Positions 23,413-35,310 of a stretch of 64,000 nt of DNA are shown here, in pieces (the stretch's first letter is position 1; each line of letters starts with the position of its first letter). The translations under genes and the position numbers were made by a program. The DNA comes from Micropterus salmoides. Its lineage: Eukaryota; Chordata; Actinopteri; Centrarchiformes; Centrarchidae. A model generated the notes under the pieces. That model did no database searches. It was given only the letters and a program-made list of their open reading frames with translations, and was not told the DNA's origin. The DNA lies in NCBI RefSeq assembly GCF_014851395.1, contig NW_024040707.1, positions 14,741,457 through 14,805,456 of the forward strand, given 5' to 3'.

Positions 23413-24081
23413 CAAATACAATGTAAAGACTTACAGAGCACATTTTTAGTCTTTGTTATTCAAAATGCTCATGTTCCGAAGTTGAGTCCCATATACTGAA
23501 TAACTGCCAGGAGTTCGGTGTGAAATTAAAAAGTAAGTGTTAGACTTATGTAAGATCCAGTAAATAGTTTTGAAGGGCTAGGTAGGCATGATATTTATGA
23601 TGTTATAGAAAGTGTAGTTTAAATGTTACGATCAAAAATTTAGGACCTCTCTACAGCTATCTATTACTAGACTACCCTTTGAATACACAGTAACAGTATT
23701 TAAAGCTTTAGGGGGATTACAAGTCTTGAGGACACTGGAACAGTATCATCCCCGGCTGTGCTCACACATAAACACACACACACTCTCTCGCCCACTCCCA
23801 CACCAACACAGAACAAATGCATGTCCGTTCATTTTTCTTTTCTGTGAACACGTCACATTTGTCTCCAAAGTTTAAAAAACTGGAGAAAAAAACCTACAGT
23901 TTTCATGTATCATTATGCTATTGGGTAGCCATGACAGAGAGGAGCTGCAGCACAGATAAAACATTTGTGATACATCTCTGAACACTGGGTTGATAAGTAA
24001 ATACAGCCTACATTGATAATCCTCATGTCACTATGCGGTCTGTATTATGCAGAGTTGCATGCACAAACACACGTACACAAT

Positions 24082-24114
<33 letters not shown>

Positions 24115-25192
24115 TGCCAGGTTGTGATTAAATTCTCTGTGGCCTATGATCCGCCTCTAAATCTTTGCAATTTTCATTTTATGCAGCTTTAATATGGATC
24201 ATAGTTGCTCTCTGAGTGCCCCATCTCCTAATCTGGAGCAATCTGAGCTGAGCCTGGCTTGGCCAACAGCTGACGCTAAGTCAACCAGTCACACTCAACC
24301 AGCCAGCAAGTCAGCCACAAAGCCTCTGTGCAGTTGGTAGGCCCAAAATGCCATGAGATTGGAGAAGGTGGAAATATTTTTTGAGGACTTTTTATGAAAT
24401 AGTTTGGCAGATTTGTAACAACTGAATTAATTTGTGTATTGTTAACAGAAACAACTAAGCTGAGAAGGGTGTCTGACAGCAAATAAAGGAAAAAACAATG
24501 CATCTACCATGTTGTCAATTTTGCAGAAAAGGAAGATTTTAGTGAAAAAATGCCACTCACGTTGTTGCTGCTGATGACAAATACTGTACATGTGCATAGA
24601 CATAAATCTTGATCTGGTTATGATCCGATGGGCCTGGTTGAGTGCTTGTGCAGAGGTTGAAAGAGGCAGAGGGAGGGGCTGAAGGGGACGTTTGTTGAGG
24701 TCGCGGAGATGTGGTGTGTTTGGGTTGTACCGTGTTAGGGCATATTAAAGACACACACACACATACAGTAGATTTTCACATGATATTCAGTACATACAAA
24801 CACATTAACATGCACACACACACACACACACAAAAGATGACCCTGTTTTTCAGAGCAATGGGGAGGGGGGGGGGGCATAAGAGGATTAAGTCATTAAGGG
24901 TGCACTGTTAAAAAATGTATATTAATATTGTAATGCTTACATCCAGGAATTCCAAACCCACTCTCTTAGATATGCATTCATTGTATTTCCTGTATAGTTT
25001 AGTAGCAGACGTAGGAATTTGCTTGTTGGTGTCTTGTTTCTCTCAATCTACATTAAATTGTCATGTCAAAATACCAACGAGTATCCAGCTGAAGTGTTGG
25101 ACCAGGAGCTGGCACCCTGCTGGGCCTCATGTAAATAATACTGCTGCTGATACAAACTGAGCAAAGCTAATGCTAGGCTTAACTCTCTCTGG

Positions 25193-25194
<2 letters not shown>
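23413..25194. other. Intergenic with CA tract and a G run
   Basis: Holds a CA tract with a CGCGCG start at 24086-24114 and a G run near 24865-24876. The segment 24120-24310 is repeat-poor with balanced composition and could be regulatory, but I cannot support more. Confidence 0.45.

Positions 25195-25234
<40 letters not shown>
25195..25234. repeat. (CA)20 microsatellite
   Basis: Pure CA tract of 40 bp. Confidence 0.96.
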
Positions 25235-25237
<3 letters not shown>

Positions 25238-25974
25238 GCATGTGCGCATTACATTGCAAGTTTGCTTTGCTTCGTAACTAACTGTAGATGAATCCATCTA
25301 GTTGTGATGATTATTTCTTCCGATGATTACTGTTACTGGTGTTTATGAGGAACAGAGAGTGAAAATGTAAGAGGGAAAGTGAACATCAGGGGAAGGGGGT
25401 CACCCCACCACCTCAGCCTGCCTAATCCTCCCAGTGGCAGACGGCAAGGCTGGTTAGATATCAGGAAACCCTTATGGACATATTAGAGAGCAGTGCTTTT
25501 ACACCTTGGTGGCCACATTTGTTATTTATGTAAGTATGGTAGGTATAATGAATGACTGTTATAGAAAAAATGTTATGCTTTTTAAATTACATAATGTATG
25601 TTGCATATAGCGTGTACAGTAAATGTTTAGGTGGCTCTCATGCCCATTCTATATTGAAAATAGTTAACACTGCAGACATGTAATTACATACATTTTCAGT
25701 TGAACTCAAAAACCTCCTCTGATAGGTCAGTAACTGCGTTGCTTTCATCTTTTGTGCATTGTTCATGACACAGTTTATCCTCATGACATTTGCTTGTCCA
25801 TAATCTGTCTATTATCTGTCTAGGGATGTTCCTCCGACTAATCCATCTTTGCTAACATCCAGTTTCACATTAAAATGTTAAAGGTCCCCCCACACCAAAC
25901 ACAACCCATCCTGACAGCCAACCGTCTAAACCCCATACTCTCTCTTCAACCTGTGCATCTGTGGTGGCAAAACC
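25235..25974. other. Intergenic, no gene seen
   Basis: No genes or elements recognised. Confidence 0.5.
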
Positions 25975-26140
25975 TTAAAGGATGAGTCTGGTGAAATTCT
26001 ATAACAATGAATTCATCCTGAGTATCCCCTGTGTAGCCAAAGGATGTGCAATAGATCTACAATTGTCAAAAAAAAAAACTCTTTTCATGAAATGTGATGA
26101 CAATAAGAAAATAGAGAATATTGCCAGCCTCATCCTTTAA
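25975..26140. mobile_element. Small MITE-like element with 17-bp inverted ends (166 bp)
   Basis: Left end TTAAAGGATGAGTCTGG (25975-25991) and right end, read on the other strand, TTAAAGGATGAGGCTGG: 16 of 17 identical. No coding capacity. TTAA at both extremes could hint at a TTAA-targeting (piggyBac-like) family, but the ends are not otherwise diagnostic. Confidence 0.72.
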
Positions 26141-26631
26141 AACACTAAACACACTAATCCTGGTTTTTGTATGTTTCTGTCAAAAAATTGGCCACACATT
26201 GTGCACCATCTGGAAAAATATGTATATTAGATCACTTATTACTCAAGAACAATATGAAAAATGGCACAAACATGTCCTGTAATAAACTATGCAATACAGT
26301 GCTTTGTGGCATACCAGCGGTATGGTTTTAATGTCCCTCTCTGTGCTGAGACATTAAGGCCGCTGTCTCCCTGTCAGGAAGTGGACAAGTGCAGGTTCAC
26401 CTCAGTGAGCATGATTAAATCACACAATAACCTCCTTCCTCTTATCAAATCCTCTTAAGCAGGCTGTATTACATATCTGCCAAACAAAGAAAACTCAATC
26501 AGAACAATCAACCAAGCCAGGCCAAGCCCGCCCTACCAGCTTGTCTGATCCCATTGCCATGATTAAAATGAAAATGGAGCCGGAATATTACCAGAAATCC
26601 CATGTTCACCTTATAAGGAAGATCAGAAGTC
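26141..26631. other. Intergenic; 26340-26600 possibly regulatory
   Basis: The part after 26340 has unique, balanced sequence with CATGATTAAATCACACAATA and CCATGATTAAAATGAAAATG. No coding signal. It may be a weak candidate enhancer. Confidence 0.3.
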
Positions 26632-26667
<36 letters not shown>

Positions 26668-26673
26668 CGCACA
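26632..26673. repeat. Alternating purine-pyrimidine tract (TG)n-(CG)n-TGCGCACA
   Basis: About 42 bp of perfect purine-pyrimidine alternation, including a GCGCGCG core at 26657-26665. This composition is a strong left-handed (Z) DNA candidate. Confidence 0.92.
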
Positions 26674-27060
26674 AAAGGGGATAATATAAATGTGTCCTGT
26701 GTAATTCCCTAGCTTAAATCACAAAACACTGTTTTTATTGTTTGAAATATTAATAGAAGAAAGATTACGATTGATGGGATTGGATTAGTAATATTTAGCA
26801 ATTTCCATTCTCAAAAAGTAATAAATGAATGTGTTTGTGAGCAATGTGTTTTGAGGAAAACATGTTTTCATTGTGCTGCACGGCAGCAACCTGTAGGAAT
26901 ATGTGAAAGTCAAAACAACTTCACAAATGTGCTGCTGGATTTTAAATTGTGGTTGTTACAAAATAGGTATAAAGTACTGGTTTTAAAATATTAAATACAA
27001 ATCAAGTGAACTTTTACATACACATTTCAGAATACCATGTTCCATAGCATAACACAGTGC
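26674..27060. other. Intergenic, no gene seen
   Basis: AT-rich DNA; nothing recognised. Confidence 0.5.
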
Positions 27061-27310
27061 TTAGGGCTTCAAATAATGATTATTTTCATTACTGATTATT
27101 GGCAATCATTTTCTCCACGGAGAACAATGTCTGGTACAATTTGCCACAGCCCAAGGTGATGTCATGTCAAATGTTTTCTCCTAAGTCCAAAACCCAGACT
27201 TATTCACTCGTTTACTGTCATGTATGACAAAGAAAAGTACCAGATATTCACCTTTGAGAAGTTGTAACCAGCAAATATTTGGCACTTCTCAAAAAAATAA
27301 AGAAAAATAT
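27061..27310. repeat. Dispersed repeat of the ATTAATCGACTAATCG type (copy 3, partial)
   Basis: Begins TTAGGGCTTCAAATAATGAT, then TTTTCATTACTGATTATTGG, CCCAAGGTGATGTCATGTCA, GACAAAGAAAAGTACCAGAT, GAGAAGTTGTAACCAGCAAA and TATTTGGCA. These words occur in the same order as in the copies near 12.8-13.6 kb. The right part is lost. Confidence 0.65.
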
Positions 27311-27653
27311 TAGTAGTTTTTAGATTAGATTTGTTTCCATTCATTTTGCAGTTTAAAATCAACTTGCAGACACTTGAAACTTAAAATAGACAATCCATCA
27401 CATTTTTGTCAGCATTATTTTTAGCTACCACCTAGACAATAAAATAACTTGTAAAAAATGTAAATCAAGACCATATCATGTTGATGACTAAATATTAATC
27501 TCAAGTAAGTTTTAAGCCAATAACAACCTCTGTGTTTTTATTTTTATTTTGTACATGTGATTAGTCATTCACAGTCCGAAACATACAGAACCACATAACA
27601 TGCAAAGTCACCATTATGGTCCTTTGATAAATTATGCATGTTTTGTGTACAAA

Positions 27654-27684
<31 letters not shown>

Positions 27685-28129
27685 TTGTGTGTTAGAGACT
27701 CCTGGGCTGGCTTACAGTAAGAGGCAAGCTTCACATTACTGTTGCTCCAATTCACTTCCTGGGATAATCCTTAACACAACAGAGGGAACGGCAGGTGACC
27801 TGGACCAACAGAGATACAGTATGGGGCTCCATTAACAAGTACACACACGCACGCACACATACACGTATACACATTTTCACACACAGAACCATCCATTCAT
27901 AAATAATATCAATATGACCCTCCCTTCACCCTTCATTCTTTCCCTCTGCTTTATCTCCACTCCTCTGTCGTAGTTTGCTCTCTTTCCCTCCCCTCCTCAA
28001 CTCTTAGTGAAACATATTGTTGCCCTGCTGCCTGAGATGACGGTGTGTCATTCATCCAAGGCCCCAAAGTCACCTCCTCCATTAACAGGCACTGTCTAAT
28101 TAAACCAGTAAATGACAAACACATAGACG
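27311..28129. other. Intergenic with GT microsatellite
   Basis: Contains (GT)12 at 27660-27684 and short CA stretches near 27840-27880. No gene is evident. Confidence 0.5.
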
Positions 28130-28690
28130 CATACACAGGCCGTGCTCTAATGGTCCACTGTAGCAGGAGACTGATGGGCAGCTGTCTCTTGTACATCCTC
28201 TGTGCAGATCAACCTTGAGACAGATGACCTGGGGGACGTCTATTGGACCACTGAGATAACACTGGAAGGTTAGCAGAGCATTGATAATGAATGATTTATA
28301 CACAGTACCCTGGCAGTTAGATTAGTTAATTGATTCATTAATTGAGAACAATATTGTCTTTTAACAAGGTGATGTATTCATTGCCGTGTTGGTATGTCTC
28401 ACATATGAGTTCATCTCTTTCCAGATATTCATATTAGCAAAACAAAAACAGCGGGCAATACCACGGAAACAAACAAGAGGTGTTTTTCTGTTGTTTGACT
28501 CGGGATCAAAAACAATTGGAGAACAATAACTGCTCCGCAGATCATATCCGGCGTTATTATCCTCTTATTTGCATTCTATGAAAGAGGAATAACAAGGTAG
28601 TGGAGCTGTGGCTTATCTACAGCTCCTGTATTAACCACTGTGGCATTAGCATTAGCAGACTAAAGGTAAGTCCTTCATGTAGCCTGTAAT
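28130..28690. promoter_or_regulatory. Candidate conserved non-coding element F
   Basis: Repeat-free block with GTTAATTGATTCATTAATTG (28325-28344), a perfect POU octamer ATTTGCAT (28567-28574) and balanced segments such as CCTGTATTAACCACTGTGGC. It has the look of a developmental enhancer, but this is inference from motif texture alone. Confidence 0.35.
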
Positions 28691-29559
28691 GCTACATCAA
28701 GGGAGGGTGACAAAAATCAAGTCTTTCTTACTGAGAAAGAAAGACAAGAGAAACAGCTTTTTTGTGTAATATTCTTGCTGGAACTCTCTCCACAATGCAG
28801 CCTCCTGTTTCTATTTGTTTCTGTCTGTCTTTTTCAATCTCTAAAATCATCCACTCTCCTATCATGGTGTCCTGAAGAAACCTTGGGATGAAAAAAAACA
28901 AAAAGCTCAAATCCATTTCCATATTAGTATGAAAATGTTAGAATATTTCAGAGGAATTATCCCTTCCACAAAACAGAATAAAACCCCTCTTACTCCTGTT
29001 AATCCTTCAAAGACTGTGATATTACCTGATAGGATGTTGTACAGTGTGAATACTATCAACAAGACATGCCGAAAATAATGTAAGCAGGTCCCCATTGTGG
29101 AGATTAGAGTGAGCACGTCTCTCTCCCAATTTATCTCTTCCCCGAAATGCAGCGCCTCATTTTCTATGTATTTCCCCCTCTCTCCCTCCTCTGCCTTCTT
29201 TTCCTTCCTCTGGTTCCAGATTGAATTATCAACTAACTGGAAGCTACTTGTTTCTTTCCCTTTGTCCCACAGCTTATAAAACAAAATGTACAAATTGTGC
29301 AGGACAGGGGTTAATGAACTTTAGACAGCTTTATTAATCCCCAGTGGAGAAACTCATTTGCCACCAAGTCATCTCATACAGACAATGAACAATATAGACA
29401 TTCACAGAGGTAAATAATGAGAGCGTAACGGAATGGTTTGAGGGAACATCGTGTATGTAAAAGTGTTCATATGAGATTGGGATACTAGTGGCCAGCAGCC
29501 ACCACAGACACTATTTAAAAAAAAAACACTTTATGGACAAATTAAAATGACACTGATAA
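28691..29559. other. Intergenic; possible minor repeat at 29315-29350
   Basis: Mostly pyrimidine-rich unique DNA. The phrase CTTTATTAATCCCCAGTGGA near 29326 resembles the border of a common fish repeat. A 128-codon minus-strand frame (28907-29293) shows no domain and is likely chance. Confidence 0.45.
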
Positions 29560-30005
29560 AAGGGGGTACAATGGTTCATTACCAAACTACAGACATTCCC
29601 ATCAGCTTTAGCTGTACTAATGTTGAAACTAAGATGGTGAACATGGTAAATGGCAACATTTATTAGGGCTTTCATCCAAATTGCTTTACAGTTTGCCTCT
29701 CATTCACCCATTTACACACTCACACACACCCACACCAATGGCAGCGTGCTACCGTCATGTAAGGCAGTGGCGAGCAATTTGGGGTTCAGCGTCTCACCGA
29801 AAGGACACTTTGACGTGAGGACAGGAGAAGCTGGGGATTGAACTGCCAACTTTGTGATTAGTGAACGAGCCGCTCTACCTCCTGGGACACAGCCACCCAG
29901 ATGGTAGATATTATAAATGCTAAATATCAGCATGTTAGCATTGCCAGTGTGAGCATGCTGCTATGCTGACATTAGCATTTAGCTCACAGCTGCTAGCAAT
30001 GCTAT
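29560..30005. repeat. Dispersed repeat of the GCTAACATGCT type (copy 2), split by a SINE
   Basis: The left half (29560-29651) has CAGACATTCCCATCAGCTTT and AAGATGGTGAACATGGTAAA. The right half (29901-30005) resumes with ATAAATGCTAAATATCAGCA, TGTTAGCATTGCCAGTGTGA, GCATTTAGCTCACAGCTGCT. The halves join logically when the SINE between them is ignored, which gives a relative order of insertion. Confidence 0.72.
29652..29900 (-). mobile_element. tRNA-derived SINE inserted in an older repeat
   Basis: Read on the minus strand, the head (29893 down to 29831) looks like a tRNA gene: GGCTGTGTCCCAGGAGGTAG with an A-box-like part, and GGCAGTTCAATCCCC as B box. The tail, near 29680, reads GTAAAGCAATTTGGATGAAA. 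The insertion is flanked by ATGGTAAAT (29643-29651) and ATGGTAGAT (29901-29909), an 8-of-9 target-site duplication. Similar tails in fish SINEs are thought to recruit an L2-clade LINE for copying. Confidence 0.75.
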
Positions 30006-30879
30006 AAACTCGTCTTGTTAAATTTATTTTGTTTCTATACCATGTCCATCTTATTCTTTGTTCTGTTTCGTTTTTTCTTGTTGATGTTTCAAGTGAAATT
30101 CTTCATCAGAGACCCGGGAAGGCTTGCTATGGCCTTATTTGCCCACTAAAGTAATTCACTGATCTAGTTGCATTTTGAGCTATGAAACCTTCTGACCACA
30201 TTTTCCCACATTGTCATAACCAGAACAGATTATGTACAGCAAGGTAAAGAAAATGAATTGGAAATAATTACCTGCAGGGTGGCTGAGAACACGACTGACT
30301 GATGTACACTTAACCTCGCCACAGTGCACCAAAGGCGCCTCATGTCATAGAGCAAAGTGCTCAGGCTGTTTGTGTGGTAATTGGTCCTAGAGAAAGGAAA
30401 ATCCCACAGACTGAGCTGCAGGACACTCAAACCCCCTCAAGTCTGGCTCTTTTCTGCTCTATACATATTGAACAGTGGAGTCAGGGGGCTAAGAAGATTA
30501 TCACAATGGGATGAAGAGGCTGTAAGAGCCTTTGTAGCCTTAGTATTGTGGTGCACAGTGAAAGTTGCTAATGCACTCTCAAGCCCTTAAACTGCTTGAC
30601 CTTAAAAGCTATATTTATGAGCTTTTAAAGAAAACGCAGTAAAACAGGGAGGGAATAAAAAAAAGTAAACACAAAACATAAAATGGCAAAACAAGGCGCT
30701 AACTATTGTAGTCAGTATTACAGAGAATACAAAAAACGTCAGGTAGAGAATGGGTGTCATCAAGTGTTAATGTCTTATTTTCATTTAAAATGTAAATATC
30801 CTCAGTGCACCTTCCTCACTCAGTGCAGGGTTATTTTGTGTGCATGTGTGATTGTGTGTGTGGTGAGAGCGACTGAAGC
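30006..30879. other. Intergenic, no gene seen
   Basis: No coding or repeat structure recognised. Confidence 0.5.
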
Positions 30880-31290
30880 ATTGACATGACATGAAGAGTT
30901 ATTTGGGCTGTAATGAAGCTGCTTAATGAAATCAGTGCCCTTGAAAGTTCTTCATCAATTTTAGCTCCCTTGCTCACTTGCTCGCACTCCACCATTCCAG
31001 CCTGTCAGCTAATCCACGTGCGCGACACAATATTAATTAAACACAGCGTATCCTGAAGTACTTAAGTGAAGCGCTATCATTGATAATGAGCAGGTTTAAA
31101 GGAGTCACATCCCTCCAAAATTACTTTTTAAACCAGCCTTATTAAGCAGAAAATGAGGCCCAAATCAGCCTACAAGCTCCTCATTAAAAGCCACTGATCC
31201 TTGGCCAGGCGCATGTTCCAATGGTTTTAATTAGGCTAACGCAAGATCGTCGGCGACAGGAAGTGCCATTAATCTTGTCTTTTCATTCAG
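30880..31290. promoter_or_regulatory. Candidate conserved non-coding element G
   Basis: About 400 bp of unique sequence rich in homeodomain cores: GCTTAATGAAATC, ATATTAATTAAACAC near 31030, TTTTAATTAGGC near 31222, GCCATTAATCTTG near 31266, with an E-box CACGTG at 31015-31020. About 6 kb downstream of the bhlhe23 stop. It is the block I would rank first as an enhancer, without proof of conservation. Confidence 0.42.
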
Positions 31291-31750
31291 ACACAGGGGG
31301 GGTGGGGGGACAGCATGTTGCAGCCTGGTGCCTCAAATGCCACAACGGGATGAGAATTAGAAAATCGAGTGACATACTTTGAATTGTTCTTCATTTGTGT
31401 AGACTCAGACAGAAGCGAGGGGAAAATATATTTTACAATTCCCCTTTGTTACAACCTTTAGTAACACTTGATAATAACAAGACAGTCTGGCTAAGTGCAA
31501 TGTTAGTTACACACACACACACACACAAACAGGATGAAATGTGTCTTCATTTTCCCTGTGTGTGTATGAGTTGCACTCAGGGTAGAGGATGGTCCCGTCC
31601 CTGCCTGTCACACCTTCTCCGCATGGAGGATTATGGATGGCCAATTACATCGCTTTTGTCATTAATTAATGAGGATAACGAGCTCCCCCTGCTCCCCACA
31701 AAACCATGGTGCTCCTCAGCTGGTACTGAACAAGGCGATGGGTGCTTGGC

Positions 31751-31752
<2 letters not shown>
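31291..31752. other. Intergenic, no gene seen
   Basis: Includes a short CA tract near 31510-31527. No coding features; reading frames spanning the adjacent GT tracts are artefacts. Confidence 0.5.

Positions 31753-31788
<36 letters not shown>
31753..31788. repeat. (TG)18 microsatellite
   Basis: Pure TG tract, the first of two in a 280-bp span. Confidence 0.96.
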
Positions 31789-31789
<1 letters not shown>

Positions 31790-31937
31790 ATGTGTGTTTA
31801 CAAGAGAGACAGCAAGGGAGAAAGAGATACAGAGAGTAGTCTATGTGAGTGGAGGAGGTTATGGTGTGTACAAAAGGCTGAACACAGATGATTGTAGACC
31901 CCAGGGCTTTGCATGTACATTTGTACAGAGAATTGAG

Positions 31938-32032
<95 letters not shown>
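31938..32032. repeat. (TG)n microsatellite, about 95 bp
   Basis: Long TG tract with a single TTTG interruption near 31949. Second of a close pair. Confidence 0.96.
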
Positions 32033-32034
<2 letters not shown>

Positions 32035-35000
32035 TGTTTGCTCACCACCAGTCCTGTATCTGTGGGGCCATTACAGAGATTAGGCAGCGCTACAGTAACG
32101 GATGCCCCCGATTGTCAGCTTGTATCCTCTGTCAAGACAACAAGCTAAAAGCGAAGGAGTGAGAGTGACGAGCACGGTGGTAGAAAAGGGGGGAGGGACT
32201 GTGGAGGGAGGAGAAACATGGAGGCATGTGAGAAGGAGAAAAGAGGAGGGGGAAAGAGAGGCTTTAACAAAGTGGAAAGGAAGTCTTGCAACAAAACTGA
32301 GACGTCAGAGAGCTATCTCCACATTGGCCACTCACATAGAGCACCTATGAGAGAGAGGATAAGCCACCGCGGCCCTGATATTCAATAACGGCTCAGACAA
32401 TTGTCATCCAGTGCTGCCTATCCCTCCTCTATCTTCTCTCCCTCCCACCAGGCCCAATTTGGCCTCTGCCACACTGTCTGAGTCTACCATGCGTGGTGTC
32501 AGGTGCCTTGTGGCGATAGGCAAAACGCTTTGCCTGACTGCCATGTTTCAAGGGTTTGCGGCCATATGAGCACATAACACAGGCACACACACAATGCACA
32601 AACACACAGACACATACAAACAGACATCTCCTCTCCACCCCCCTTTAGACGTCTGATTAACGAATGAAGGGCCCCGGCCCATCCCGCCGCACTTACAGCA
32701 GTGTCGCCCCAAATCACATGGCTCCTCGGAACCAACTGACTCACCCGCTCATCGCTTCCGACAAGGCGGGACTGGGAGGAACGACAGAGTGTGATGTCAT
32801 AGTGGAGCAGAGAAGTTGTGGGGGTGGGGTGAGGGGGGGGGGGGGTCCTTACAGTGCCACTGCCGGCACAAAAACACAGAGGCGCCAGTACCTTTTCTTT
32901 TCCACCACGTCCTACACTCTCTTCCTACCACCCCAAACACTGATGAGCCACCACATACACACATGCACACTCTCACTTGTTTAGCCCTATTGTTGATCTC
33001 ACCTTCTCACCCTTTCCCCGCATTATGAACCTGCCTAAGACAACCAACTCTTCTATGTCACTTGGCCTCTAAAGCTACAACTATGCTTCTGTGAGCACAT
33101 TTTAATAACAAAATGTCTAATGTTTTATAAACCCCCATTTGTGCCCCACTGTAAGCATAATCAGAGTTGAAGTATGTTCATTTTCCTTCAAGGCCCCTGT
33201 TGTGAGTACAGTCTTGTGTGTGTGGGGCGATGTGTGTGAGATGGAGAGCCACAATGTGCATCAGACACATGAACTTGCACATCGAGAGAACTTAATTAGA
33301 GAAAACAGCGCTGTCAGATGCATTAGGCAGAGGTATGCACTTAAGGGCATATGGTTTTAGTACTATACCATCGGGTTACAGAAAAGCACACAAACATACC
33401 TCAAAGCTCCGAGCCATGCTAATGAAATCACTCGCTTTCTATCCCGCTGAGAGCAAACACAAATGTTTACAGACATTACACAGTCTGCCCGTACTCCTGC
33501 ACCACACTGGGCTGTCATGAGAGTGGTAGTGCACAGACTGTAGTGCTGTGTGTTTATCTACATAAAGACACTGTCAACATAGACAGTAGGTAAGAATAAG
33601 CAGTAAGATGTTCATTTATAACAGTTCTTTGTTTTCATCCATATCCTATTTAGTCTGGATTTGAGTTTATAATATTATATTAACACCATAGTAACTCTGC
33701 AATCCTCTTAGCCTTTATGAGCAGTGTATAATGGTTTAAGAAATGTTTTATCACACACCATAATGTAATTGAAGCATTTATTATTTTATTTGTCAACAAG
33801 TATAACTCCTTCTGTGGGCACCCATAACTGGAGATTGGTGTATGAAAGATGATGAATGACAATACAATAATCACACTTATAATGATGTAAAATATGTCTT
33901 CACAGGCGAAGTCATAATTGCTGACAAATACTGTACAGTAATATTGCTCACTAATGTCCTTATATTTGCACAGAACTGCATGTGCTGTGTTGGAAACCAT
34001 TTATTGATATTTTCTTTCAACAGTTTGAACTACATGGATTATTTAGTATTTTATAAAACCTTCCATGGAACAAACTGCAGCAACAATGTGATTATAACAT
34101 GGCATTATAATTGAAGGTGAAATTACACTGATGCTAGAGAAAATGGGTCCTGTTGCAACAATTCAATTAGATGCCACAGAGATTTTCATTGAATATTTTA
34201 ACTGAGCATAAATGTCTTTTTCTGTAAATTGTATTGTGTTTTTTGTTTTGTTTTTCAATCTTAATCTTTAAAACATTTTTTTTTATTATTGCAGCCGTTT
34301 CAAATTTTACAGACAGGCTCACGTAGTGGTTTTGTTTTTTACATCTTGACACACATGGCAGACTTTCTACAGGGGCATGCCCAGGGCATAGTGAAGCATT
34401 GATCTGTTTGCTGTGTTTCTTCGACAAATTAAAGTGTTTGTAAAAGTGTAATTGCATGGCTATAAATCCTCTTACATGTTTGTCTTAGTGTTTATTTTAC
34501 TGTATATTATATTTTTGCTTGGGATAAAAACAATGAATTGAGTTTCTGACCAGTTTCATTTATCAAAACATCAAATTATATCATTTTAAAATATTGCACT
34601 AGAAATGCAAATGCAAGAGGAGACACACTTTTTTTTTTCATTCAAATTCAAATTAGAATACAATTTCCAAAGTACCTCTCTCTACCATTAAATCAACGCA
34701 CATTACACAGAGTAACATTAATACACTAGGGACCAGGCATGCTTGACCACTCCTTTAATCATATTGTTTTAATACTCTGCAGGTGTTCATCTAGGAAAAG
34801 GCAAACATACACAAACAAAATGTAGTGTACAGATCCTTAAACTACAGAATCATCTCATTACAGGGAAAGATGAAAATAATTGGTGATTTTATGTACACAC
34901 CATCCATTGCTGGTAGGCTAAAGGGCCAGGAAACACCTCCATGTGACCAGCAAAATCACAAATCAACTTAATGTATAGATGTAGCCTACATGCCAAATGA

Positions 35001-35089
35001 CACACTGCCACCATGCACACTGATGGCCATTAAGATAATAAGGTGACACAATAAAACATTATATTTCAGCAGTTTGACATTAGAGGCCT
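32033..35089. other. Intergenic, no gene seen
   Basis: Contains purine-rich DNA (32150-32280), a balanced stretch (32340-32560), a G13 run (32833-32845) and AT-rich sequence from 33600 to 34700. No reading frame carries recognisable protein features. Confidence 0.5.
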
Positions 35090-35310
35090 ATAGGGAGGGA
35101 AAGTGACCACCCAACCGTCCGTGCAAAAAGGCAACCATCTCATTTATGGCAATTAGGCTGTACGGAGCCTGATGGAGCGCGGGGCCCGAGTCCTCACATC
35201 ATCGGCAGCATTTGTCACATTTCATTCCCGTTGCCCTGACTGTCTCGTGGGGCCTCAGACAAGACATGTGTCATCAGAGGGCCAATTTAAGATGCCATGG
35301 GTGGCCTGTT
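35090..35310. promoter_or_regulatory. Candidate conserved non-coding element H
   Basis: Short GC-balanced unique block between AT-rich flanks, about 2 kb downstream of the bhlhe23 stop, with CTCATTTATGGCAATTAGGC near 35139. Its function is inferred only from composition and position. Confidence 0.28.

Noticed and set aside
28907..29293. 128-codon minus-strand frame
   Set aside because: No similarity to any family I know and no supporting signals.
31395..32048. 212-codon + frame and its minus-strand counterpart
   Set aside because: More than a third is simple-repeat translation; the rest has no motif.
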